Assembly: GCF_022179465.1 (NCBI RefSeq)
Contig: NZ_BPQV01000002.1
Coordinates: forward strand, 310,001-374,000
DNA length: 64,000 nucleotides
Reading direction: 5' to 3'
DNA from: Methylobacterium organophilum
GTDB lineage: Bacteria > Pseudomonadota > Alphaproteobacteria > Rhizobiales > Beijerinckiaceae
Part shown: positions 20,566 to 30,728 of the stretch, in pieces
How positions within the stretch are numbered: the stretch's first letter is position 1
Layout: each line of letters begins with the position of its first letter
Position numbers and translations under genes: made by a program
Notes under the pieces: generated by a model
The model's input: the letters and a program-made list of their open reading frames with translations, nothing else
Told to the model about the DNA's origin: nothing
Database searches by the model: none

Positions 20566-21941
20566 TACCCGCGGACCTTCTCGCTGGGGCTCTTCGCCCA
20601 CCAAGGCTCCGGATCGATGGAGCCGCCGTCTTTTCTGAACTCGACGTACAGGACGGGATCGCCCCGATCATCGTCCCTCGATGACGCACGCGTCGTTGGA
20701 GCCTGCGAAACCTCCGCCGATCCGCCGTCACCCATCGTCGCCACAGGCTCACCCGCCAGCACGAACTGCCCGACCTCGACGCTGATCTGGTCCATGCCGG
20801 CGAGCAAAAGATAGTAGCCGTCGCCCGCGTTGATGATCAAGAGACGGCCATAGGACCGGAAGGGTCCGGCAAAGGCCACCCAGCCATCCGCGGGAGAGGC
20901 GACGACCGCCTTCGGCCGTGCCCGGAGCGAGATGCCGCGGGTGGTGCCGCCATTCCCGTCGGGCTGGTTGAAGCCGCGGGCGAGCACGCCGCTGACGGGC
21001 CTCGGCAGGTCGCCGCGCAGTTCGGCGAACTTGATCTTCGGCGCGAGGCGGGCCGGATCGCGGGTGCCCGCGGCAGCGAATTTCTCCTGCGTCGCCCGCG
21101 CCTCCTTCTCCTGCGCCGTCCTGGCCGCCTCCTCGGCGCGGCGGACGGAGGCGACCTGGCCCTCCATGCGGTCGACCAGATCCTTCAGGGACTTGGCCTG
21201 GACGCCGAGTTCGGCACTGCGCTGGCGCTCGGCCGCGAGGTTGCTCTCGACTTCGGCGAGCCGCGCCTTGCGGGCGGTGACGAGGGCGTCGAGCCGCTGG
21301 CGCTCCGCCGCCCAGCCGGCGAGATCGTTCTTCAAAGCTTCGCGATCGGAGGCGATCAGCCCGCGCACCCGCACCAACTCGGTCAGGTCGCCGGCAAGCG
21401 TCTCGGCCTCCCCCCGCAGTTCCGGCACCACTGCGCCGAGCAGCATCGAGGTGCGGATGACCGCGAGCACGTCCTCGGGCCGCACCAGCACCGCCGGCGG
21501 CGGGCGCCGGCCCATGCGCTGGAGCGCGGCCAGCACCTCGGCGATGACGCCGCGGCGGGCATCGAGCGACTTGCGGATCGCCGCCTCGCTGTCGGTGAGC
21601 GTGCGCAGGCGCTCGTCGAGGCGGCTCATCCGGTCCTCGGTCGCCTGGGCCTGGCGGGCGGCGTCGAGCAGGGCGGTGTTGAGCTTGGCCCGGTCGCCGG
21701 CGATCGCCGCCGCTTCCTTCTCCATGGCGGCGCGGCTTCCAGCGCTCGCGGCGAGCGCCTCCTCGATCTGCTTCAGGCTCTCGGCGCGCCGGTTCCGCTC
21801 CTCGGTGGCGCGCTGGATCGCCTCGGCAGGGGCGGGGGCCTCCTGCGCCGCGGCCGCCCCGGCCAGGGCCGCGCCCGCGCAGAGGAGGCCGGCCGCGAGG
21901 AGCCGGCGCGGGGATGTCGAAGACCGGAGATGCACCCTCAA
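20565..21941 (-). CDS. EnvC-like murein hydrolase activator
   Basis: A 458-residue periplasmic protein: signal peptide ([20 protein letters not shown]), long coiled coil (about 35-300), and a C-terminal LytM/M23 domain. EnvC proteins activate amidases that split daughter-cell peptidoglycan. The LytM metal ligands are missing: the usual HG is replaced in [14 protein letters not shown], and the second His of the HxH pair is also absent. It is therefore an activator-type (degenerate) LytM protein. It lies between ctpA and rlmH with 1- and 4-base overlaps. Confidence 0.9.
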   Translation of the reverse strand: MRVHLRSSTSPRRLLAAGLLCAGAALAGAAAAQEAPAPAEAIQRATEERNRRAESLKQIEEALAASAGSRAAMEKEAAAIAGDRAKLNTALLDAARQAQATEDRMSRLDERLRTLTDSEAAIRKSLDARRGVIAEVLAALQRMGRRPPPAVLVRPEDVLAVIRTSMLLGAVVPELRGEAETLAGDLTELVRVRGLIASDREALKNDLAGWAAERQRLDALVTARKARLAEVESNLAAERQRSAELGVQAKSLKDLVDRMEGQVASVRRAEEAARTAQEKEARATQEKFAAAGTRDPARLAPKIKFAELRGDLPRPVSGVLARGFNQPDGNGGTTRGISLRARPKAVVASPADGWVAFAGPFRSYGRLLIINAGDGYYLLLAGMDQISVEVGQFVLAGEPVATMGDGGSAEVSQAPTTRASSRDDDRGDPVLYVEFRKDGGSIDPEPWWAKSPSEKVRG

Positions 21942-22429
21942 GGCTCGCCGCGGTGATAGGGATGACCCGCCAGGATCGTGAGCGTCCGGTACACCTGCTC
22001 CAGGGCGAGCACGCGCACAAGGCCATGGGGCAGTGTCGCCGCCCCGAAGGCGAGAATGAGGTCGGCGCGTGTCCGAACGGCGTCGTCGAGGCCGTCCGCG
22101 CCGCCGATGGCGATCGCCAGAGCCGGCTTCGAAGCATCGCGCCAGACCCCGACCCGCTCCGCGATGCGCTCGCTGGAGAGATCGGAACGCCCGCGCTCGT
22201 CATAGGCGATCAAGGCCGCCTCCGCCGGGACATGGCCGAGGATCGCCGCCGCCTCCTCGGCGCAGCGGTCGGGGGCCCGCCGCGCCCGGCTCTCCGGAAT
22301 CTCGACGAGGTCGCAGGCGGAGACGCCCAGGCTTTTGCCCAGGGCGAGGGCACGCTCGCGATAGCGGGTGGCGAGGTCGCGCTCCGGGCCGTTCTTGAGC
22401 CGGCCGACGGCGACGAGGAGAAGACGCAA
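21938..22429 (-). CDS. rlmH: 23S rRNA (pseudouridine1915-N3)-methyltransferase RlmH
   Basis: A 163-residue SPOUT methyltransferase that methylates pseudouridine 1915 in helix 69 of 23S rRNA. It starts [19 protein letters not shown], carries the knot region [14 protein letters not shown] and ends with [20 protein letters not shown], the family's C-terminal signature. The start is a TTG at 22429, since RlmH proteins begin exactly at this first strand; there is no good Shine-Dalgarno. A GTG at 22462 is the alternative. In related genomes rsfS lies just upstream; here it does not. Confidence 0.95.
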   Translation of the reverse strand: MRLLLVAVGRLKNGPERDLATRYRERALALGKSLGVSACDLVEIPESRARRAPDRCAEEAAAILGHVPAEAALIAYDERGRSDLSSERIAERVGVWRDASKPALAIAIGGADGLDDAVRTRADLILAFGAATLPHGLVRVLALEQVYRTLTILAGHPYHRGEP

Positions 22430-22505
22430 GGGGAGGGCTGTCCGGATTATCGCTGACCGCACGCCCTTAGCACGAGACGGCTTTTCGTCTCTCGCGCAGC
22501 GTGGT

Positions 22506-23132
22506 CTACCGCAAGCCCCCCGGACGGTCCCCGGCGGCCCAGGCCAGCGCCTGCTCCAGGCGGTCGTTGCCCCAGAACAGTTCGCCATCCTCGGTGAGGA
22601 AGCTCGGGGCACCGTAGATACCCCGGGACCTCGCCTCCTCGCCCGCCACCTTGAGGCGGGCCTTGTTCACCTCAGAGGTCGCAGCCTTGAGGATCGCCGG
22701 TCCGTCGAGGCCGAGGCCGTCGAGGATCGCGGCCACGGCCGAGGGTTCGGCGATGGAGCCGCCCCTGGCGAAGGAGGTGGCGAACACCGCCTTCGAGAAG
22801 GGCACCAGCCAGTCGAAATCGCTGCCGTAGATCGCGGCGCGGGTGGCGGCGAGGCTGTTCTGCGGGAACGGGTTGGGGCGCGTCACCGGCGGCAGACCGG
22901 CCCGGGCCGCCTCCCGGTCAAGGTCCCGCCACATGTTGCGGCCCTTGGCCGGGTACAGATTGAACGGCGAGTTGTTCCAGCCCTGGGCCAGGAAGATCGG
23001 CCCGAGCAGGAAGGGCCGCCAGCGTAGGGCGACGCCGGCCGCCTCGGCGAGGGCCTCGACGCGCATCGCCGCGAGATAGGAGTAGGTCGAGGCGAACTCG
23101 TACCAGAACTCCAGGGTCGGGCGGCGCGGCAT
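22506..23132 (-). CDS. DsbA-family 2-hydroxychromene-2-carboxylate isomerase-like protein
   Basis: A 208-residue thioredoxin-fold protein of the HCCA isomerase / kappa-GST type. The N-terminal [20 protein letters not shown] replaces the CxxC redox motif with a Ser-containing one, typical of the glutathione-dependent isomerases. Other blocks are [10 protein letters not shown] and [20 protein letters not shown]. No naphthalene-degradation genes are nearby, so the true substrate is unknown; the family is widespread in alphaproteobacteria. Confidence 0.88.
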   Translation of the reverse strand: MPRRPTLEFWYEFASTYSYLAAMRVEALAEAAGVALRWRPFLLGPIFLAQGWNNSPFNLYPAKGRNMWRDLDREAARAGLPPVTRPNPFPQNSLAATRAAIYGSDFDWLVPFSKAVFATSFARGGSIAEPSAVAAILDGLGLDGPAILKAATSEVNKARLKVAGEEARSRGIYGAPSFLTEDGELFWGNDRLEQALAWAAGDRPGGLR

Positions 23133-23339
23133 TCGTCAAAGCTCCGGGATCGAAAGTGACACTACGCAGAACCCACCGCGAAGGTTCATCCGCGACAGCC
23201 ATGCTTTCCGAGGAGGGCAGCCTCGCGCGACCGCGCGCCGTCCCTCTCCTGCAAGCCGGCAGGGCGCATGCGGTTGCGCGGGGCGCAACTCCGCTGTTAA
23301 GCGACGCGGCATCCCGGCCGCTGAACGAAGCCTTCCCCG

Positions 23340-24581
<1,242 letters not shown>

Positions 24582-24598
24582 GTTCGCGCGCGGATGCT

Positions 24599-24629
24599 CT
24601 CCCCTCGTCCCGCTCGCGGGCGAGGGGAG
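24599..24629 (+). terminator. hairpin after argG
   Basis: CTCCCCTCG-T-CCCGC pairs with GCGGG-CGAGGGGAG, a 14-bp stem with one bulged base and a two-base loop, starting 17 bases after the argG stop. A run of five T follows about 11 bases later. It could also be one of the CCCTC/GAGGG-type intergenic palindromes. Confidence 0.5.
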
Positions 24630-24664
24630 GCACGCCCGCCTTTTTCAAGCGATCTGAAGCGGGT

Positions 24665-26272
24665 TCATCCCTCCTGCTCCGTGACCCCGAGCAGAATCTC
24701 GGTCACCGCATCGGAGAAGGACCGTAGGCGCCCGTCGTGCACCACACCGCCGGAGCCCGCCGGGTCCCGGCTTGCGGCGGGCATGCCGTGGGCGAGTAGG
24801 GCCTCGGCGCATCCCGCCCAGTCCCCGCCGTCCTCGGGTTCGTTGAGGGAAGCCCAGGACAGGGTGCCGCTCACGTCGTCGCCGTAGCCATGGCGTTCCC
24901 GCCAGTCGGCGCCGTGCTCCAAGAGAAAGCGGGTCAGCCCGGCATCGCCCCGAAACACCGCATGGTTGAGGGCCGAGCCCTGCCAATCCCCGCCCGGGAT
25001 CGCGACCGGCCAGCCGAGCCGCACCATCAGCCGCACGGCCTGCCCGCAGCCGAGCGCGGCGAGCTCGGGCAATTGCCGCAATTGCACCTCGGACAAGGAT
25101 CCCGGTAGATCCGGTTGGAGGGATCGGATCCGCTCCGCGGCCGCCCCATCCCCCGCCGCGCAAGCGGCGAGAAAGCGCTCCGGGTCGGACATCGCCGCCG
25201 CCGCACCGGCCTGCTCCAGGCGGGCGGCGACCTCCGGCAGGCCGAAACGCCGCGCCAGGACAAGGGCGCCGGTGCCGTCCGGCGTCCGCGCGCTCGGATC
25301 GGCCCCGGCGGCGAGCAGGGCCTCGACATGGGCCAGAGACCGGCGCCGCCGGATCGCCCAGAGCAGGGGCGTGCCCCAGGCCGAGGTCGGAAGGCCCGGC
25401 GGCGACTCCTCCGGATCAGCCCCATGCGCGAGCAGCAAACGAAGCGGCTCGGCATCGGCGAGGTCGAGGGCACGGTAGAGCGCATTGGTGCCGGCAACGC
25501 GGGCGCCCGCCTTGAGGAGCAGCCGGGTGCACTCCGGTTCCTCCAGAGAATGATACAGGGATTCCCCGTCATTCGGGTTCGCCCCCGCTTCGAGGAGCAG
25601 GCGCGTCAGTGCGGGATCACGGTTCTGCCCGGCCGCGCCGTAGAGGGCCGAGAGCGGCGTGCCCGGCGCACCGCCCCAGCGGCTGGGAACGGCCTGATCC
25701 GGATCGGCTCCTGCCTCGAGCAGACGCCGCGCGCAGGCGATCAATCCGTCGCGGTAGCGCGGCAGCCGCAGCAGGCTCGAATGCGTTACGGCCACGAGGG
25801 GCGGCAGGTTCAGTGGCCCGCCTGGGCGATGGACCCAACCGGGATCCGCATCGATCGCCGCGTGCAATACGGTCTCCTGGCCGACGGCGCAGGCGAGAGG
25901 GGCTTCGCCGGCGAGGAAACCCGGATCCTCCTCGATCAGACGCGCCGCCGCGGTGGGACTCGCGCGGCCTATTCCTCCCGCGATGTCGCCGGCATAGGCG
26001 AGGCGCAGCCATTCCTGAATCCGGCGTGCGGGGTCGGCAGCCCAGGCGCGGCGGGCCAGGACGAAGCGGGCCAAGTCCGGCCAGGACGGGAAGCCATAGG
26101 CACGGGCGAGGGCGAACTGCGCCGCATGAAGCCGCAGATCCGGCTCAGCACCGCGGGCGGCGTCGCGAAAGAACGCGCGGGCGGAAGCGTCGCCCGCCCG
26201 AGCGCGGGCGAGCAGGCCCTTGGCCTGCCGTTTCAGATGGTCGAGATCGGGCTGATCGGGGAGCCGCTGCAT
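24665..26272 (-). CDS. ankyrin-repeat protein
   Basis: A 535-residue protein with no signal peptide. The N-terminus (DLDHLKRQAKGLLARARAG) followed by FALARAYGFPSWPDLARFV is a conserved helical module often found before bacterial ankyrin repeats. At least six ankyrin repeats follow, e.g. RLLLEAGANPNDGES, RLLLAHGADPEESPP, ALLAAGADPSARTPDG and RFLLEHGADWRERHG. It probably mediates protein-protein contacts; partner unknown. The ATG at 26272 follows a strong GGAGG at five bases, so the longer upstream frame is rejected. Confidence 0.88.
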   Translation of the reverse strand: MQRLPDQPDLDHLKRQAKGLLARARAGDASARAFFRDAARGAEPDLRLHAAQFALARAYGFPSWPDLARFVLARRAWAADPARRIQEWLRLAYAGDIAGGIGRASPTAAARLIEEDPGFLAGEAPLACAVGQETVLHAAIDADPGWVHRPGGPLNLPPLVAVTHSSLLRLPRYRDGLIACARRLLEAGADPDQAVPSRWGGAPGTPLSALYGAAGQNRDPALTRLLLEAGANPNDGESLYHSLEEPECTRLLLKAGARVAGTNALYRALDLADAEPLRLLLAHGADPEESPPGLPTSAWGTPLLWAIRRRRSLAHVEALLAAGADPSARTPDGTGALVLARRFGLPEVAARLEQAGAAAAMSDPERFLAACAAGDGAAAERIRSLQPDLPGSLSEVQLRQLPELAALGCGQAVRLMVRLGWPVAIPGGDWQGSALNHAVFRGDAGLTRFLLEHGADWRERHGYGDDVSGTLSWASLNEPEDGGDWAGCAEALLAHGMPAASRDPAGSGGVVHDGRLRSFSDAVTEILLGVTEQEG

Positions 26273-26445
26273 GGAACCTCCGTGCATGAAGCGCCGATGA
26301 CCCGCATCTCCGGCTGCACAAAGGTCTGCTGTCGTCGAAAACTCGGCGGCAAGTGGGCTCAACCCTTCCCGCGGGTCCGGGGGCGGCTTGCTCCGCACCC
26401 GGACATTAAGGCACCGCTTCCACGAGGGTCAACGCGGCTCCGCTC

Positions 26446-27024
26446 TCAGGCGTAATCGCCCGGGGCGATGTCGGCGTAGCGCAGGAAGATCTGAAGGGCG
26501 GGCTGCAGGGCGTGGTGCAGGCGGATGAGGTCGGTCTCCCGGCCGCCGAGATGCCGACGCATCGAGGCTTCGAGGTCGGCGCCGCCGTAGGGAGCGGCCG
26601 GATCGACCAGGGGGATGCCGCGGGCCTCGTCCCAGGCCACCGCCAGATGCGGGATCAGGGCGAGATGCTCTTCCCCGACATCGAAGGTGATCTGCTTCGG
26701 GGCGGCGCCCGCCTCGTCGCGGAACACGTCGCCGACGCCGGCGAGATCGAGCTTCACCAGCGGGTTGTGATAGGTGAAGCGGCCGGGCTTGAGCGTCGCG
26801 TGCCGCACGAAGGCCGCGAGCGCCGCGCCGACCGCCCGGTGCTCCTCCTCCGCGCCCTCGTCGTCCCCGGTGACGTTGGCGATGTCGCCGTCCCGATCGG
26901 TGCTGCCATAGGGCGCGTCGGGATGGATGATCGGCGCGCCATGCGCCTCCGGGTTCCAGGCCACCACGAGGCGCCGGATCAGGGCGATCCGCTCCAGGGT
27001 GATCTCGGTGGCGGGCACGGACAT
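26446..27024 (-). CDS. two-copy domain protein of unknown function
   Basis: A 192-residue soluble protein with no signal peptide, made of two diverged copies of one roughly 85-residue unit. Copy 1 runs ERIALIRRLVVAWNPEAHGA, PIIHPDAPYGSTDRDGDI and ends LKPGRFTYHN; copy 2 runs EEHLALIPHLAVAWDEARGI, PLVDPAAPYGGADLEASM and ends IAPGDYA. Shared features are LALI-H/R-L-VAW, a P.aPYG.D loop and a C-terminal helix before a PG-aromatic end. I do not recognise the family. Confidence 0.78.
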   Translation of the reverse strand: MSVPATEITLERIALIRRLVVAWNPEAHGAPIIHPDAPYGSTDRDGDIANVTGDDEGAEEEHRAVGAALAAFVRHATLKPGRFTYHNPLVKLDLAGVGDVFRDEAGAAPKQITFDVGEEHLALIPHLAVAWDEARGIPLVDPAAPYGGADLEASMRRHLGGRETDLIRLHHALQPALQIFLRYADIAPGDYA

Positions 27025-27153
27025 GGGAACTCTCCTTCTCGGCGGGCTCCATAACCGATTTTCGGCCGGTTGCGCCCCCCGTGCGCCCCGGCCGCGGCAA
27101 TCTCGTCCGCAACCGATTCGATCGTCGCGGGGCGGTTTCGGCCTCGTGCGGGA

Positions 27154-27897
27154 TCAGCGGCGCAGGCAGCCCATCAACCCGTCGACCTGCCCCATCCGGC
27201 CCTGAATACGGGCGGCGATGGCGCGCAGGCCGCGGGACGGCTTGCCGGCCCGGCGCTCGATCGGGTTCGGCAGCGCGGCCGCGAGCAGGGCCGCCTCCTG
27301 GCGCGTCAGCGAACGGGCATCCTTGTGGAACCAGTACCGGGCGGCGGCCTGCGCGCCGTAGAGGCCTTCGCCCCACTCGGCGACGTTGAGGTAGATTTCC
27401 ATGGTCCGCCGCTTGCCCCAGACCGCGTCCGCCAGCAGCGCCAGGGGGATCTCGAGGCCCTTGCGGATGTAGGAGCGGCCGGGCCAGAGGAAGACGTTCT
27501 TGGCCGTCTGCATGGTGATGGTGGAGGCGCCCCGGCTCGGTCCGTCCTCGTCGTCCACGACCTCGCGCAGCGCCCCCCAGTCGACGCCGCTATGCAGGCA
27601 GAAGCGCTGATCCTCCGAGGCCATCACCGCCTGGACGAGGAAAGGCGAGATCGCCTCCAGCGCCGCCGGCTCCCGGTCGACGCCCTGCCACGTCAACCAT
27701 CGGCCCAGCATCAGGGTTGAGGGCGGCATCAGCACGCTATAGACGAGCGCCAGCGTGAGCGTGAGGGCGACCACGATGACGGGAGCGACGGTGAGGAGGG
27801 TGGCGAGCAGCCGCAATCCGCGCCCACGGCCCGGCGGCCGCACGCGGCGCAGATCGCGCCCCTCGGGCATCCCGTCGCTGTCCTCCGGCATCCGCAA
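27154..27897 (-). CDS. mtgA: monofunctional peptidoglycan glycosyltransferase MtgA
   Basis: A 247-residue inner-membrane enzyme that polymerises lipid II into glycan strands. One N-terminal transmembrane helix (about 30-55) is followed by a GT51 domain: catalytic Glu in ASEDQRFCLHSGVDW, then GASTITMQTAKNVFLW and KRRTMEIYLNVAEWG. There is no transpeptidase domain, so it is MtgA rather than a class A PBP. Three in-frame ATGs lie within ten codons; the first is given. Divergent from the polyprenyl synthase gene, 36 bases away. Confidence 0.96.
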   Translation of the reverse strand: MRMPEDSDGMPEGRDLRRVRPPGRGRGLRLLATLLTVAPVIVVALTLTLALVYSVLMPPSTLMLGRWLTWQGVDREPAALEAISPFLVQAVMASEDQRFCLHSGVDWGALREVVDDEDGPSRGASTITMQTAKNVFLWPGRSYIRKGLEIPLALLADAVWGKRRTMEIYLNVAEWGEGLYGAQAAARYWFHKDARSLTRQEAALLAAALPNPIERRAGKPSRGLRAIAARIQGRMGQVDGLMGCLRR

Positions 27898-27933
27898 CCT
27901 GCGCCTGCCCCTTCTCGACCAAGGCTTGTCCCG

Positions 27934-28896
27934 ATGACCTCAACGCAAGGTTCCGCCGCTCCGGTCAAGGCGAACCCGTCGGCCGATGCCTTTGCCCACA
28001 GGCTTGCCGAGGTGGCGGCCACCGTCGAGCGCTTCATGGTCGACCTGCTCGACGAAAGCGTCCGCCCCGGCGAGATCGCCCGTCCGCCCCGGCTGATGGA
28101 GGCGATGCGCCACGCGGTGCTCGGCGGCGGCAAGCGCCTGCGCCCGTTCCTCGCGATCGAGACCGCCCGCATGCTCGGCGGCTCCGAGGCCGGGGCGCTC
28201 GCCGCCGGCGCGGGCGTCGAGCTGGTGCACTGCTATTCGCTGGTCCACGACGACATGCCGGCGATGGACAACGACGACATGCGCCGCGGCAAGCCCACGG
28301 TGCACAAGGCCTATGACGAGGCCACCGCCATCCTCGTGGGCGACGCCCTGCAGACGCTGGCCTTCGAGATCACGGCGGACGCCCAGTGGCAGCCGAACCC
28401 GGCGATCCGCGCCGATCTCGTGCTCGGCCTCGCCAAGGCCTCCGGCCTCGGCGGCATGGTCGGCGGGCAGCTCCTCGATCTCGCCGCGGAAGGCCGCTTC
28501 GGCGCCGTCTCCCTCGACGTCGAGGACACCCTGCGCATGCAGGCCATGAAGACCGGCGCCATCCTCGCCTATTCGGTGGAGGCGGGCGCCATCGTCGGCA
28601 ACGCAGACGCCGACGAGCGGGCGGCGCTCCTGCGCTACGGCAAGGCCCTCGGCCAGGCCTTCCAGGTCGCCGACGACATCCTCGACCGCGAGGCCTCCCC
28701 GGAGGCCATGGGCAAGGCCACCGGCAAGGACAAGGATGCCGGCAAGGCGACCCTCGTCGATCGCCTTGGCCTCGACGGCGCCCGCGCCGAGTGCGACCGC
28801 CTCGTCGCCCTCTGCGAGGAGGCGGTGGCTCCCTGGGGCGGGCGCGCCGAGATCCTGCGCCAGGCCGCCCGCTTCACGGTGGCCCGCAAGGCCTGA
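27934..28896 (+). CDS. polyprenyl (farnesyl/geranylgeranyl) diphosphate synthase
   Basis: A 320-residue trans-prenyltransferase that condenses isopentenyl diphosphate with allylic diphosphates. The first Asp-rich motif is in LVHDDMPAMDNDDMRRGKP, the second in QVADDILDREASP, and GGGKRLRPFLAIE binds IPP. The DDxxxxD spacing and overall length fit the bacterial short-chain IspA/CrtE group, so the product is C15 or C20; sequence alone does not fix which. Products would feed hopanoids, carotenoids or quinones. Confidence 0.93.
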   Translation: MTSTQGSAAPVKANPSADAFAHRLAEVAATVERFMVDLLDESVRPGEIARPPRLMEAMRHAVLGGGKRLRPFLAIETARMLGGSEAGALAAGAGVELVHCYSLVHDDMPAMDNDDMRRGKPTVHKAYDEATAILVGDALQTLAFEITADAQWQPNPAIRADLVLGLAKASGLGGMVGGQLLDLAAEGRFGAVSLDVEDTLRMQAMKTGAILAYSVEAGAIVGNADADERAALLRYGKALGQAFQVADDILDREASPEAMGKATGKDKDAGKATLVDRLGLDGARAECDRLVALCEEAVAPWGGRAEILRQAARFTVARKA

Positions 28897-28911
28897 AGCG
28901 GCGCGCCGGGC

Positions 28912-30687
28912 TCACGCCCCGGCCGGCATCGCCTTGGTCAGCAACCAGTCCTCGACCACGATGGCGTCGAGGCCCGTGGTGTAGAACATCAGGATCGCGT
29001 CCTCCGCTGTGTGGAGGATCGGCTTGCCCATCACGTTGAAGCTCGTGTTGAGCAGGATCGGCACACCGGTCAGGGCGCGAAAGGCCTCGATCAGCGCGGC
29101 ATAGGCCGGGTTGCGCGCCCGCGTGACGCTCTGGAGCCGGCCAGTGCCGTCCGCATGCACCACCGCCGGCACCTTGGCCCGCACGGCGTCCCGCCAGACC
29201 AGGGTGCGCTCCATGTAGGGGCTGTCCGCGTAATCCTCGAACCAGTCGGGCCCCGCCTCGGCCAGGATGGAGGGGGCGAAGGGCCGGAAGGCCTCGCGGT
29301 ACTTCACCTTGGCGTTGAGCCGTTCCTTGGCCCATTCGGGGCGCGGATCGGCCAGGATCGAGCGGTTGCCGAGCGCCCGGGGACCGAACTCGGCCCGGCC
29401 CTGCACCCAGCCGACGAGGCCCCCTTCGGCCAGGATCCGCGCCGCCTCCCGGGTGACACCTTCGTGGCCGAGCTTCCGTGCCCGCGGCTCCCAGGCCGTC
29501 ATGCGCTCGAAGGGCTCGGTCGAGACCGTCGAGCCGAGATAGGGCGTCAGCGGCCGGGCGGCGGCGGCAGGTCCGCGCCACTCGGGATGATCCTCCGCAT
29601 AGGCGAGCCAGGCCGCGCCGATGGCGTTGCCGTCGTCGGCGGGCGCCGAGGGCACGTGAAGCCGCCGGAAGCCGGAGCGCCCGAGCACGCGGCCATTGTA
29701 GGAGGAATTGAGCCCGCAGCCGCCGCCGATCACCAGATTCTCCGAGGGGGCCAGCCGCTCGGCTTCGGCGACGAGCACGTCCATCAGCTCGCAGAAGATC
29801 TCCTGGCCGCTGCGGGCAAGGTCGGCCCAGCCCTGCTCGGTCAGGTCGGGCGGGCGCCGGGCGAGGATCTCCGTCGTCACCGCCTGAACGACCGGCGTGT
29901 CGGCGAATTTCAGCCGCCCGTCTTCCACGCCGTAGAAGCGGCGCAGCAGCTCCATCAGATCGGGATCGGGCGTGCCGTAGGGGGCGAGCCCCATGATCTT
30001 CCATTCCTCGCCCTTGATCTGGTCGAAGCCGGCCAGGTCGGTGACGAGGCCGTAGAGGAAGCCGACCGAGCCGCGGCCCCGGTGCCGGCGCACCTCCTCG
30101 ATGCGGCCCTCCGCCAGCCGGTAGAGCGCCGCCGCACCCGTCTCGCCCATGCCGTCCACGATGAGCGCCGTGGCCTCGTCGAAGGGGCTGCCCCAGAGGG
30201 CGTAGGCCGCGTGCGCGAGGTGGTGGGGGTAGCGCCTCTGCGCGGCCAGGCTCACCCGAGGCGTCCCGCCGAAGCCGCGGGTCTCGTTGTCGAGCGCCAT
30301 CAGCGTGCCATGCCCGATCCGGGCCTGCATGGCGTGGAGATCGGCCACCAGGATGCGCTCGGCCCGCTCCGGCACGAAGGAGCGGTTGAGGGTCGACGGA
30401 TGGCGGCTCAGCGCCATCAGGTCGAAGGCGCCCGCCGCCGCCTGGCCCTTCAGGAACTCCGTGAACTGCTCACCCCAGGAGGAGGCGATGACGAGCTCCG
30501 CCCCCTCCGGCACATGGGCCTTCAAAAGGCCGACCATGCGGATGCCGGTGTCAGGCTCGCAGTTCGGGGCCCGCTTGTATTGCAGGAAGCGCTCCGCGCC
30601 CTCCGCGAAGAGCACGGTCCCGTCCGGTCCGACGAGGGCGAGGGCCGGATCGTGGAAGGTGGTGGCGAGGCCGAGATAGTACCGCAT
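28912..30687 (-). CDS. NodU/TobZ-type O-carbamoyltransferase
   Basis: A 591-residue enzyme that transfers a carbamoyl group from carbamoyl phosphate to a hydroxyl via carbamoyl-adenylate. N-terminal YrdC/Kae1-like part: LGLATTFHDPALALV, YPHHLAHAAYALWGSPFDEA and LIVDGMGETG supply the metal and ATP ligands. The C-terminal carbamoyl-transfer domain has GWVQGRAEFGPRALGNRSIL. Complete length. No sugar- or antibiotic-tailoring genes flank it, so the acceptor is unknown. Converges with the polyprenyl synthase gene, 15 bases apart. Confidence 0.9.
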   Translation of the reverse strand: MRYYLGLATTFHDPALALVGPDGTVLFAEGAERFLQYKRAPNCEPDTGIRMVGLLKAHVPEGAELVIASSWGEQFTEFLKGQAAAGAFDLMALSRHPSTLNRSFVPERAERILVADLHAMQARIGHGTLMALDNETRGFGGTPRVSLAAQRRYPHHLAHAAYALWGSPFDEATALIVDGMGETGAAALYRLAEGRIEEVRRHRGRGSVGFLYGLVTDLAGFDQIKGEEWKIMGLAPYGTPDPDLMELLRRFYGVEDGRLKFADTPVVQAVTTEILARRPPDLTEQGWADLARSGQEIFCELMDVLVAEAERLAPSENLVIGGGCGLNSSYNGRVLGRSGFRRLHVPSAPADDGNAIGAAWLAYAEDHPEWRGPAAAARPLTPYLGSTVSTEPFERMTAWEPRARKLGHEGVTREAARILAEGGLVGWVQGRAEFGPRALGNRSILADPRPEWAKERLNAKVKYREAFRPFAPSILAEAGPDWFEDYADSPYMERTLVWRDAVRAKVPAVVHADGTGRLQSVTRARNPAYAALIEAFRALTGVPILLNTSFNVMGKPILHTAEDAILMFYTTGLDAIVVEDWLLTKAMPAGA

Positions 30688-30728
30688 GGCGCGCAGTTAC
30701 AACTGGTGCGCGCGCGGGACAACGCGGC

